Source of the DNA: Sapria himalayana
Taxonomy: Eukaryota; Streptophyta; Magnoliopsida; Malpighiales; Rafflesiaceae
DNA: 64,000 nucleotides
Assembly (NCBI GenBank): GCA_029783825.1
Contig: JAREIK010012038.1
Coordinates: forward strand, 1-64,000
Reading direction: 5' to 3'
The position numbers were made by a program, and so were the translations under genes. Each line of letters starts with the position of its first letter. Positions within the stretch are counted from its first letter, which is position 1. Under the pieces are notes generated by a model. That model ran no database searches. It saw nothing but the letters and a program-made list of their open reading frames with translations, and was not told the DNA's origin. Shown in pieces: positions 1 through 9,959 of this stretch.

Positions 1-627
1 TATTTGTCTCACTCGAAAATTATTTTGTAATTAATTTTTATAAAAAATTAAACTATAAATAATTAAAATGAATATTTAAAATTATAATAAATAGAAATAA
101 AAATGAGATTTATTATTTATTAAGTAGTATACAGCTGTTATAAGGTTTATGTATTTAGGGTTTCGGGTTTTAGAGCTACTGATTTAAGTCAAGGTCAGAC
201 ATTTAGTGATCTATTAGGTTTTTATTTAAAAAAGAAATAACAAAAATTTATTTTTTGTATCTTCTCTCATTTTTTAAGATTATAACCTTTGTAAATATAA
301 TAATTTTAAAATTTTTTTTTAAAAAGTGAATATAATATTTATTTATAATAATCATAATAATTATATATCATATAAATTCAATATAAACAATTTTATTCAT
401 AGATATTCTAATAATTATCAAAAAATAAATTAAAAATTTATTATGAATAAGATTGATATTACTTAAAATATAATATCAAAACCTAAAATGATTCAAAAGC
501 AAAGCAAAATATATTAATTAATAATAATTATTTGTTTTTAAATTTTTATTATTTTTATAAGCTTATCTATTTTTTGATGAAAAATTATTTTTATAAATTA
601 TATTTTTAACTCATAATTTAAATTATA

Positions 628-628
<1 letters not shown>

Positions 629-664
<36 letters not shown>
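629..664. repeat. (TA)n microsatellite
   Basis: About 17 uninterrupted AT dinucleotides inside a satellite monomer, where other monomers have a short TAATTAATATTTCTATAAAAA stretch. Shorter (TA)n runs sit at the equivalent monomer position near 3608, 44172 and 51617, so slippage has happened repeatedly at this site. Confidence 0.85.
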
Positions 665-667
<3 letters not shown>

Positions 668-3485
668 ATAACAATCAAAATGAATTTTTTAAATTATAAT
701 GAAAACAAATAAAAATGAGATTTATTAATTATTATTTAGGGTATACCGGTTTAAAGGATTATCTATATATGGGTATTGAAATTTTGTAGTTTAGTGATTT
801 AAGTGCTTAGACATTTAGTGTTTTATAGGTTTTATTTAAACAATGAAATAACAAAAAAAATATTTTTTCTATTTTTTCACATGTTCAAAGGTTATAATCT
901 TTGAAAATATAAAAATTGTAAACTTTTTTCAAAAGTGAATATAATATTTAGTTATAATAATTATTAAATTTATATATCATATAAATTAAATATAAACATT
1001 TTAATTGAAAAATATTCTAATAATGATCGAAAAATAAATTAATAATCTATTATTAATAAGTTAGATATCAATTAAAATATAATTACAAAACCTAAAATGA
1101 TTCAGAAACAAAGCAAAATATATTACTATATAATATTTTTTTGTTTTTAATTTTTTTTTCTTTTATTAAGTTTATCTATATTTTTTTGTTGAAAATTAAT
1201 TTATATAAATTATATTTGTATAACTTATAATTTATTTTGTAATTAATATTTATATAAAAATAAACAAATAAATAATTAAAATGAATATTTAAAAGAATAT
1301 TGAAAAAAATTAAAAATGAGATTTATTATTTATTATTTAGGATATACATGTTTAAAAATTTATTGATTTAAGTATTTAGGGTATTCGAGAACTAGAAATT
1401 ATTGATTTAAGTATTTAGGAATTTAATGGTTTATAGGTTTTATTTAAACAATAAAATAACAAAAAATTTATTTTTGATATTTTTTCAAATTTTTAAATGT
1501 CATAACATTTGAAAATATAATAATTTTAAAATTTTTTAAAAATGTGAATAAAATATTTAGTACCAATAAATATTATAACTATATATAATATAAACTAAAT
1601 ATAAACAATTTTATTGATAGATATTATATCAATTATCAAAAAATAAATTAATAAATTATTATTAATATGATAGATATAAATTAAAATATAATTAAACACC
1701 CTAAAATGATTCAAAATCAAAGTAAAATTTATTACTAAATAATAATTTATTTTTTAGTTTTTGCATCATTTTATAAGCTTATATGTTTTTTTTGATGAAA
1801 AATATATTATTTAAATTATATTTGTATCACTCATAATTTATTTTGTAATTAATATTTCTATAAATTATTTAAATTATATTTAAAGTTTTCGAGTCTAAAG
1901 GTTTAAGTATTTAGGGGTTTCGGGGTTTAGGAGTTTAGATATTTATGTATTTAGGCATTTAATGGTTTATAAGTTTTATTTAAACAATGAAATAACAAAA
2001 AATTTATTTTTGTTATTTTTTCTCATTTTTGAAGCTTATAACCTTTGAAAATATAACAATTTTTATATTTTTTTATATGTGAATACTATATTTAGTTATG
2101 ATAATCTTAATAATTATATACCATGTAAATTCAATATAAACAATTATATTAAAATATATTATATTAATGATCAAAAAATAAATTAATAAACTATTATTAA
2201 TAAGATAGATATTATTTTAAATATATTTGCAAAACATAAATTTATTCAAAATCAAACTAAAATATAATACAAAATAATACTTTCTTTGATGTTTTACTTC
2301 TTTTTAAAAGTTTATATTTTTTGTTATTAAAAGTAAATTATTTAAATTATATTTGTCTTCCTCAATTTATTTTAAATTTATAATTCTATAAAAATAAATT
2401 AATAAATAATTAAAATGAATATATATAATTATATTGAATACAAATAAAATAGTGATTTATTATTTATTATTTAGGATATACTAGTTTAATGGTTTAAGTA
2501 TTTAGGTGTTTTGGGGTTTAGTGATTTAATTGATTAGGCCTTTAGTGATTTATAGTTTTTATTTAAAGAATGAAAAATTAAAAAATTAAATTTTTTGATT
2601 TTTTTAATTTTTGAAGGTTATAACCTTTGAAATTATAATAATTTTTAATTTTTTTTAAATGTGAATATAATATTCAGTAATAATAATCTTAATAATTATA
2701 TATAATTTAAACTCAATATAAATAATTTTATTAATATATATTATAATAATGATCAATAAAAAATTAATATACTATTATTGATAAGAATGGTATAAATTAA
2801 AATATAATTGCAAAATCTAAAATGATTCAAAATAAAAATAAAATATATTACTAAATAATAAATTTTTGTTTTTAAAATTTTGCCTCTTTTTATAAGGATA
2901 TATAATTTTTTTGATGAAAAATAAATTATTTAAATTAGATATGTCTCACTAATAATTTATTTTGTAAATAATATTTCTATAAAAATAAACTGATAAATAA
3001 TAAAAAAAAATTTAAAAATATACTTATTATATATTAAAATAATTAATATACTTAATTTAAAAATTAAATTGAGATTTATGATTTTTTATTAATGTAGACC
3101 AGTTTAATAGTTTAAGTATTTAAAAGTTTTGTCGTTTGGGAGTTTAGCAATTTATGTTTTTAGGCATTTAGTGGTTTATAGGTTTAATTTAAACAATAAA
3201 ATAACAACAAAAATTTCTAATTTTTTCTCATTTTCATAGATTATAACCTTTGAAAATATAATAATATTTAAAATTTTTTGAAATATGAATACAATATTTA
3301 GTTATAATAATATTAATAATTTTATATCATATAAATTCAATATAAATAATTTTATTGATGGATAATATAATAATGATAAAATTTAAATTAATAAACTATT
3401 AATAAAAAGATTGATATTAATTTAAAAATATTTACAGAACCCAAATTGATTAAAAATTAAAGTAAAATATATTACTGGATAATAA

Positions 3486-3522
3486 TTTTAAATTTTTAAA
3501 TTTTTAAATTTTTAAATTTTTA
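3486..3522. repeat. 8-bp tandem repeat TTTTTAAA
   Basis: About four direct copies of an 8-bp unit (TTTTTAAA), expanding a sequence that occurs once or twice at this place in other monomers. A local slippage expansion with no other sign of function. Confidence 0.7.
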
Positions 3523-3844
3523 CTTCTTTTATAAGCATATATTTTTTTTGATTAAAAATAAATTAATTAAAATATATATGTCGCTCTCATAATTTAATTT
3601 GTAATAAATATATATATATATATATATAAACTAACAAATAATTAAAATGAATATTTAAAATTATAATAAATAGAATTAAAAATTAGATTTATTAATTATT
3701 TAGTAGTATATAGCGGTTTAATGGTTTATGTATTTAGGCATTATGAGGTTTAGGAGTTTACTGATTTAACTGTGTATGCATTTAGTGGTTTATAGGTTTT
3801 ATTAAAAAAATAAATAATAAAAAAATTATTTTTATTATTTTTTG

Positions 3845-3876
3845 ATATTTTCAAAGGTTATAACCTTTGAAAATAT
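3845..3876. repeat. 32-bp perfect palindrome in satellite monomer (representative)
   Basis: The half-site ATATTTTCAAAGGTTA is followed without spacer by its exact reverse complement. The identical 32-bp palindrome occurs at 19258-19289 and 32991-33022, and 28-bp cores at 13421-13448 and 15248-15275; most other monomers in both orientations have it with one or a few changes. It lies directly after the A-rich stretch that follows the G/T-rich header. It could extrude a cruciform or be a dimeric protein-binding site; neither is shown by sequence alone. Confidence 0.95.
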
Positions 3877-5116
3877 AATAATTTTTAATTTTTTTTGAAA
3901 TGTGAATACAATATTTAGTTATGATAATCATTATATTTATATTTCATATAAATTCAATATAAACAATTTTATTGATAAATATTCTAATAATGATCATAAA
4001 ATAAATTAATAATCTATTATTAATAAGATAGATATCAATTAAAATATAATTACAAAACCTAAAATGATCCAGAAGAAAAGCAAAATATATTACTATATAA
4101 TAATTTTTTGTTTTGAATTTTTTTTTTCTTTTAAAAAGTTTATCAATAATTTTTTGATGAAAAATAATTTATATAAATTATTTTTGTCTAACTCAATTTA
4201 TTTTGTATTTAATATTTTTATATAAATAAACAAATAAATAATTAAAATGAATATTTAAAAAAATATTGAAAAAAAATTAGATTTATTATTTATTATTTAG
4301 GGATACTGATTTAATTTAAATTAGATCAGTCTAACTAATAATTTATTTTATAATTATTATTTCTATAAAATAAAATGATAAATAATTAAAATAAAAATTT
4401 AAAATTATACTGAATAAAAATTAAAATGAGATTTATGATTTATTATTAATGTATACCAGTTTAATGATTTAAGTATTTACAGGTTTTATCATTAAAAGTT
4501 TAGCGATTTATGTTTTTAGGCTTTTAATTGTTTATAGGTTTTATTTAAAAATATAAAATAACAAAAAAAATTTCTATAGTTTTTTATCATTTTCATAGGT
4601 TATAAAATTTTAAAATATAATAATATTTAAAATTTTTTGAAATTTTAATACAATATTTTGTTATAATAATATTAATAATTATATATCATATAAATTTAAT
4701 ATAAATAATTTTATTGATAGATATTATAATAATGATCAAAAATTAAATTTTTAAAAAATTAATATTAAGATAGATATTAATTAAAAAATATTTACAAAAC
4801 AAATTGATTCAAAATTAAAGTAATTTATATTACTTGATAATAATTTTTAATTTTTAAATTTATACTTCTTTTATAAGCGTATATTTTTATTAGATAAATA
4901 ATATATTATTTAAATTATATTTGTCCAACTCATAATTTATTTTGTAATAAATATTTATAAATAAATACACAAATAAATAATTAAAATGAATATGTGAAAA
5001 TATAATAAAAAACAATAAAAAATAGATTTATTAATTATTAAGCAGTATTTAGTAGTTTAATGGTTTATGTATTTAGGGATTATGGGATTTAGGAGTTTAA
5101 TGATTTAACTTTATAT

Positions 5117-5141
5117 GCATTTAGTAGGGCTCCTCACGGGA
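5117..5141 (+). other. hAT-1 copy 1 insertion site and 5' terminal inverted repeat
   Basis: GCATTTAG (5117-5124) is satellite sequence and stands where an 8-bp target-site duplication is expected. TAGGGCTCCTCACGGGA (5125-5141) follows and matches the 5' end of copy 2 (TGGTGTTGCTCACGGGA) and the reverse complement of the 3' ends of copies 2 and 3 (TAGGGGTGCTCATGGGA, TAGGGGTACTCATGGGA). Eight-bp duplications and TA-G-starting ends are usual for hAT elements. The matching right end is missing here. Confidence 0.7.
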
Positions 5142-7815
5142 TTCGGAGATTCGTGACCTGACCCGAAGTCTTGTCCCGAAAGAATTGGGACTGAGAAAAT
5201 CCATTGACTTTGACTTTTCCCGTCCCATTCTATCACGTATTTTTTCTTTTGGGATGGTTTCGGATCTTAAGCAATATCCATCCCTAGAACCATCCCGTCC
5301 TAAAAAACCTATACTTGAACCAGAAATATATATATATATATATAACATGAAGATGCCACCAATTTTGCTACTGCCCATCCAATTCCAACGCACCTATTGC
5401 TATTCCGACGAGTTCCCGGCCACCTCATGCCATTCAGCCGTGTTCAGTTAGGTACAGCCCATGTCTGTCACACTTTCGGTTTCCTTCACCGTGTCTCAGA
5501 TGCCACCAGCCTTTTGGTTTGTTTTTCTGACGAGAATTGAGTGATTAATTATTATTATTATTATTATGTGTCTCAGTCAGTTTTGTTGAGTATTGGTTGT
5601 GGTGTTGTGGTTGGGCCGAATGAGTGGGCCCAATGTGTTATAGTCAATTTTGTAGAGCTTGCTTGTTTGAAATATTTATATGTATTTATGCTTAACATAT
5701 CATATTAATTAATGGCAATGCAGATGGCACAATCCAGTGGTAAATGAAAAATATAATAAATTGAAGATGATCACATCTCAAATGATCAAAGTACTGGTAA
5801 ATCCAATCATCATCCTTTCACGAACCCTTCTATTGTTACGGCAGGTTCTTCTATTCCAATTGTAAAATAAAGTCAAGGTTCTTCAATTCCTAGTTTAGAG
5901 GATAACAAATTAACTTGTTGGCAATTTGATCAATAACTAGTTAGGGAGGCTTTGGTAAAAATGATCATAAAAGATGAATTGCCTTTTTGTTTTGTTGAGA
6001 GCGATGAGTTTAAGGAGTTTTGTGAAGTTAGTGTGCCTCAATTTAAAATTCCATCTCGGCACTCTATGTTGAGGGATTGTTTTTCTGTGTCTTTGAAGGA
6101 AAAAAAATTATTTGATAGCATATCATCTCATTATTGTAGAGTTTCATTGACTACCGACACTTGGACTAGCATTCAAAATTTGTCTTATATATGTTTGATT
6201 ATTCATTTCATTGATTCTCAATGGAATATGCATAAAAGGCTTATGAACTTTTGTGTAATTAAAAGTCATTTTGGAGTTAATATTTGAAATGATATTGAGT
6301 TTTGCATGAATGAATGGGGTTTGAGAAAGTTGATGTGCATTACTGTTGACAATCCATCAAATAATGATGTTGTAGTTGAACAATTGAAAAAAAGGCTTGT
6401 GAAGAAAAGTGTCGTACCTTTGAGGGGCGAGCATTTTCATATGAGATGTTGTGCTCATATCCTAAACTTAATTGTCAGAGATGGCATTGCAGTAGTTGAG
6501 GGTGCTATTCAAAAAATTAGAGGTGTGGTGAAATTTGTGAGGAGCAGTCCTAAAAGATTAGATATCTTTAAGTTATGTGTTGAAGAAGCAAAATTGACTT
6601 ATTGATTTTCATTGCAATTAGATTGTCTTACAAGATGGAATTCAACTTATTTGATGCAACAAACTGATATAAAATATCATAAAGAATTTGATAAGTTGGT
6701 GGACAAAGACAAAAGGTTTTTGAAGGAGTTTGGTTCAAACGTTCAAACTGAGAAAGACTGAAAAATGACAAATTTTTGGCTCGTTTTTTGAAACTTTTTA
6801 TGAGGTAACTTGTAAATTTTCTAGCTCATAATATTCTACCTCTAGTGTTTATTTTTCTGAGATTATTCGAATTTTTTAAAAAAATGAGCTTTGTGAAAAT
6901 AGTAGAGATACAATGGTGTATGAAATGGGTATGAAAATGAGGGATAAATTCAACAAATATTGGGGTTCTCTTCAATCAACAAATATTATGATTTTTGTAG
7001 CAGTATTGTTGGATCCTAGATATAAGCTCAACTATCTCAAGGTTAAGTACACATAGCATTATGGAAAGGAATTAGCTAAAAATTTGGTGAAAAAGGTTAT
7101 AAATGCTTTAAATGAGATGATGGATGATTATAAAGATTTAAATGAAGATGAATCAAAAGAAGATGATTTTTCTTCTATCATGTTGAAGAAAAATGATGAT
7201 TTCTTTGATGGTAGTGATACTTATGTTGATGATTTTTTTGTTGAATTGGAGAAAGAACAAGAAGTTGCAGCTTTGGAAAAGTTGGATAGGTACTTGGAGG
7301 GAAAACATAAAAAAAATAGAATTGATTTTGATCTTCTAAACTGGTGGAAGGTAAATGAGGTTAGGTATCCTTCTTTGGCAAATGTAGCAAGGGATGTATT
7401 TGCTATCCAAGCATCTACTATGGCCTACGAATCTACATTTAGCACTGGGGGGAGAACATTAGATAAATTTAGTATACAAATCTTGTAAATTTTAATTTCA
7501 ATTTTAATTATTTTATTCATTCAATTTAATAAAAATTTGGTTCAATTACAATTTTCAGAGGGGTCTCAAGATCCAAATATTCTTCCAACTATAGTTTGCC
7601 AACTAAATTTGGAATGGGTGTATTAAATTTTATAAGGTAATATTTTGTTTTATTATTAATCTTTCATCTTAGAAATTCATGTCTTCATGATTAACATGTT
7701 TTCATCATAGGTTGTCCTTCTATAGTGGAGGAAGAAAAGGGAGGAGTTGTTGAAGAGATAATTAATTGGGTTTGGATTTTCGTTGCTGTTCCGGGACAGA
7801 CCTTTGAAATGATTT
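5125..7815 (+). mobile_element. hAT-family DNA transposon hAT-1, copy 1 (3' end lost)
   Basis: This segment aligns along its length with the complete copy at 20533-24232: the terminal repeat, a GC-richer subterminal stretch with CCGTCCC/GGGATGG words, a (TA)n run near 5327-5343, a leader, and the transposase remnant. Homology to copy 2 stops at about 7815, after the sequence CCTTTGAAATGATT, where hAT-2 begins. The roughly 630 bp of 3' region present in copy 2 after that point is missing. Relative to copy 2 it also lacks about 250 bp carrying the BED finger (junction near 5890) and 124 bp near the transposase C-terminus (junction near 7470). It cannot move on its own. Confidence 0.85.
5724..7626 (+). 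pseudogene. hAT transposase pseudogene (hAT-1 copy 1)
   Basis: Remnant of a plant hAT transposase, the enzyme that excises and reinserts its element. The start is placed at the ATG of 5724 because all three copies align there. Readable parts, in several frames, include TTDTWTS (near 6155), DNPSNND (near 6350), the HMRCCAHILNLIVRDG block (near 6440), a TRWNSTYLM block (near 6635) and the dimerisation segment with LNWWKVNEVRYPSLANVARD (near 7340). Stops occur at codon 8, codons 11-12, 5935, 6284, 6603 and 6759, among others. The BED zinc finger is deleted. A 124-bp deletion between two TTAG tetramers removes the end of the dimerisation domain and shifts frame. The final short exon (ending 7626) is still legible. 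Family is clear; function is lost. Confidence 0.88.
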
Positions 7816-9167
7816 ATATGGCTAAGTGTCGGGTCAGCTTGATACTTCCTAAACATGCTACTAATGTTGCATATGCACCGGAGTGCAATGCAAGTGGTGG
7901 GCATATAAACCGACGAACACATGTTCGTCGTGTCATAAAATATCTTCAGGAATTTCATAAATGAAATTCCTGAAGCCCAGTCAGTTTCGTCAATAATAAG
8001 TTCGTCACTCTTACTATTGACGTAGTCGGATATCACGTGTTCATATCCAACACATGATTCCAACATCAGGTAGGTGTAATTCCAACTATGTCTCACATCC
8101 GATTGGAACTTCTTCTTCTTAAGATTCGTAGACAAACAGAGACTACCAAACTCTTGTTGTCTGCGAGGAGTGCGAATATATTTTAGTGCATTGCGTATAT
8201 TATCCAACGTGGGGGAACACACCTTCATACCCGCTTGAACAATCAGGTTAATCACGTGACACATGCATCTGACATGAAAAATCTCTCCTAATGGTGCATC
8301 TCTAATATTCCTAACAGACATATTGATCGCTACTCCATTATTAGATGCGTTATCGAATGTGACACTAAAAATTTTATTTTGAATTTTATATTCCCTAAAG
8401 ATTTTCATCATGCACTCAAAAATGGCTGGGCCATCATGAGGATGAAGAATCTCAGTGAATCCTAAAATTTTTTTATTGATTGTCCAGTTAGAATCTACAT
8501 AGCGACTCGTGAGAGATGCATAAGAAGAATCATCGTGACTTGTCCATATATCGGATGTCAGGGACACCACTCCACTATATGCCATAAATTCCTTAATTAT
8601 TTTTTGTTTTTCTAACTTATATATCTTAAGTATGTCATTCCTAGATGTGGACCTAGGAATCCTACAATAAGAATGCTGAAAATAAGTCTGCATGATGCGC
8701 ACTACCCTTGGATCTTCCGAAAATCTGATCGGAAGACCCATCAATGTGATGAGCCTGGCCATGCCGTCTCTACCCAACTCGCTGGAGTATATGAAGGGAG
8801 TAAACTTTGTGACTGAACTCGATCCAGTCTCAAAAAATGTAATGCCAAGTTGGGTTTGCCTAGGATCTAAGGGTCCATGTTTTTTGGTGCATAATTCGGC
8901 ATGTCTCTTAAGGTGCCCAGTCCCAAATGAACTCTTGCATGTTAATAGTCCCATACAATATTTGCACTGTGCCATTTCTTGTTCCTCACCCCTAACATTT
9001 TTTTGTGTTATGATTTTAAAATGAGTCCAAACTACAGAAATCCTAGTTTTTTGTTTTTTAGAACTTTGGGTTGAGACGACTGGAGAAACCAAAGTTTCAG
9101 CAGCCTCAGACCTCTGTGTAATATTTTTATTTTCCAAATTTAAATACATGTCAGGTGTATTTGTCAT
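7677..9167 (-). CDS. hAT transposase, C-terminally truncated (hAT-2), 496-residue open frame
   Basis: An open frame from the ATG at 9167. Residues about 43-97 form a BED-type zinc finger with C68, C71, H85, H89 and C93 (CKYC ... GTGHLKRHAELC). The hAT core follows: SLTSDIWTS at 202-210 with D206, FDNASNN at 271-277 with D272, and FHVRCMCHVINLIVQAG at 297-313. The normally conserved TRWNSTYLML appears as HSWNYTYLML (near 360-369). Hybrid sequence starts near residue 450: the last ~45 residues are an antisense reading of the hAT-1 tail (7677-7815), so they are not transposase. The rest of the core, with the expected third acidic residue, and the hAT dimerisation domain are absent. Plant hAT transposases are usually 600-800 residues. 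The DNA-binding part may still fold, but the protein should not catalyse transposition. No internal stop in ~450 codons marks it as much younger than hAT-1. Confidence 0.85.
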   Translation of the reverse strand: MTNTPDMYLNLENKNITQRSEAAETLVSPVVSTQSSKKQKTRISVVWTHFKIITQKNVRGEEQEMAQCKYCMGLLTCKSSFGTGHLKRHAELCTKKHGPLDPRQTQLGITFFETGSSSVTKFTPFIYSSELGRDGMARLITLMGLPIRFSEDPRVVRIMQTYFQHSYCRIPRSTSRNDILKIYKLEKQKIIKEFMAYSGVVSLTSDIWTSHDDSSYASLTSRYVDSNWTINKKILGFTEILHPHDGPAIFECMMKIFREYKIQNKIFSVTFDNASNNGVAINMSVRNIRDAPLGEIFHVRCMCHVINLIVQAGMKVCSPTLDNIRNALKYIRTPRRQQEFGSLCLSTNLKKKKFQSDVRHSWNYTYLMLESCVGYEHVISDYVNSKSDELIIDETDWASGISFMKFLKIFYDTTNMCSSVYMPTTCIALRCICNISSMFRKYQADPTLSHINHFKGLSRNSNENPNPINYLFNNSSLFFLHYRRTTYDENMLIMKT

Positions 9168-9640
9168 TTTTTATGATTTTTATTTTTTCCTAATTTTTTT
9201 TTTCTAGAGAGAGAAACTATAGAGAGAGATAGTAAAAAAAGCGTAAAATAAATTATCCGGTAAAAGCAGTAAGGTCGGTCACGTGCACGGTGCACCACAG
9301 CAAGCTCTAATATTCAAAACTCAAGTTGAGTTTCATGAAAATCCAAGCCGAAAGCAAAATCCCGAGGCCCGAGAGAGAGATGCACGGTTTATGTGAGAGA
9401 GAAAAAGTTTTGAGAGGATATATGTTTTTGAAAAACATAAATGTTATAGGGAGAGGGATAGAATTTATAGATTATAGATATTAATTTTTATAAAAAAAAG
9501 ATATTTTTTAATATTTTATTAAATTTTTAATAAATATTTAGGGAGCAGAATCACGAGGACCATTGGATTCTGCCATCCTAGCAGTTGGAGGCGAATCCAA
9601 CGGCTGAAATTAAAACTATTTGAAAATTTTTTTTTCCCGT
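9168..9640 (-). promoter_or_regulatory. hAT-2 leader and probable promoter region
   Basis: Non-coding stretch between the GC-rich end and the transposase start. It contains purine-rich GAGAGA runs near 9208-9228, 9372 and 9400, and a T-rich run just before the start codon on the coding strand. By position it should hold promoter and 5' untranslated sequence; I could not identify a convincing TATA box against the AT-rich background. Confidence 0.4.
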
Positions 9641-9959
9641 TGGGATTGGGTCGGGAGTCGGGACCGCGGGTCGGGATCAAATCAGACCCGACCCGCGGTC
9701 ATTTTTTTTCGGGAGGGGCCGGGTCATGCCCACGCATGGCCGCGTGAAACCGGCACGGGAAGAACCCGTGCCGGCGTGCCATGCCATGGGCCGAGCCGTG
9801 CCGGGTCAGGCACGACACGGCTCGGGCCAGGCACGGCATGGCACGGCCCGTGCCTAACCCCGGCACGGCAAGGGCCGGGCACGATTTTTTAACGTACCGG
9901 GCTGGCCCAGACACGGCCGAACCGTGCCGTGCCCCGTGCCGGGCCGGGCTGACACCTCT
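9641..9959 (-). promoter_or_regulatory. GC-rich subterminal repeat region of hAT-2
   Basis: About 320 bp packed with about a dozen copies of GGCACG/CGTGCC in both orientations, plus GGGCCGG and CGGGTCGGG words, ending at the terminus TGACACCTCTA (9949-9959). Clusters of short subterminal repeats are where hAT transposases bind in characterised plant elements such as Ac, so this is the likely transposase-binding end. It is the only strongly GC- and CpG-rich sequence in the window. Short open frames on both strands here (near 9620-9972) are by-products of the GC content. Confidence 0.75.
9662..9700. repeat. 14-bp perfect inverted repeat (hairpin) in hAT-2 end
   Basis: GACCGCGGGTCGGG (9662-9675) and its exact reverse complement CCCGACCCGCGGTC (9687-9700) are separated by 11 bases. 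All-GC-rich arms would make a very stable hairpin. It lies at the inner edge of the subterminal repeat zone. Confidence 0.9.

Larger units (their letters stand above)
1..5116 (+). repeat. AT-rich satellite array, forward block 1
   Basis: Tandem monomers of roughly 540-740 bp with no credible coding sequence. Each monomer reads: a G/T-rich header (starts near 128, 740, 1340, 1880, 2470, 3095, 3705, 4455 and 5045), the stretch GGTTTATAGGTTTTATTTAAA, a run of A with AATAACAAAAA, a palindrome around TTCAAAGGTTATAACCTTTG (near 275, 885, 1490, 2030, 2610, 3240, 3850 and 4595), then an AT-rich body ending AATAATTAAAATGAATATTTAAAATTATAATG split by small variations. Monomers are clearly diverged and of different types; the same types recur in the same order elsewhere in the window. 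The header before the hAT insertion at 5125 is the type with GTATATAGCGGTTTAATGG. This is seen directly; the higher-order interpretation is inference. Confidence 0.9.
7816..9959 (-). mobile_element. hAT-family DNA transposon hAT-2, nested in hAT-1, 3' half missing
   Basis: Read on the minus strand, the element starts at 9959 with TAGAGGTGTCAGCCCGGC, a typical plant hAT terminus, followed by a GC-rich subterminal zone, a leader, and the transposase frame. It ends abruptly at about 7816 inside the transposase, joined to hAT-1 copy 1. The left side is therefore a deletion junction, not a transposon end, and no target-site duplication can be checked. To the right, satellite resumes at 9960 in a different monomer phase from that at 5116, so satellite and the 3' part of hAT-1 were lost in the same or a linked event. 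Confidence 0.8.

Noticed and set aside
1..5116. CRISPR-like array (regularly spaced palindromic repeats)
   Set aside because: Spacing is ~590 bp, intervening sequence is itself repeated, and the context is plant satellite DNA with hAT transposons.
5121..5451. Two overlapping frames on opposite strands at the start of hAT-1 copy 1
   Set aside because: They fall in terminal and subterminal repeat sequence and share no conserved product with copies 2 or 3, apart from the short leader frame noted separately.
7725..7964. 79-codon plus-strand frame
   Set aside because: Spans the hAT-1/hAT-2 junction and is antisense to the hAT-2 transposase.
8692..9024. 110-codon plus-strand frame
   Set aside because: Antisense shadow of the hAT-2 BED-finger region, which has clear protein homology on the other strand.
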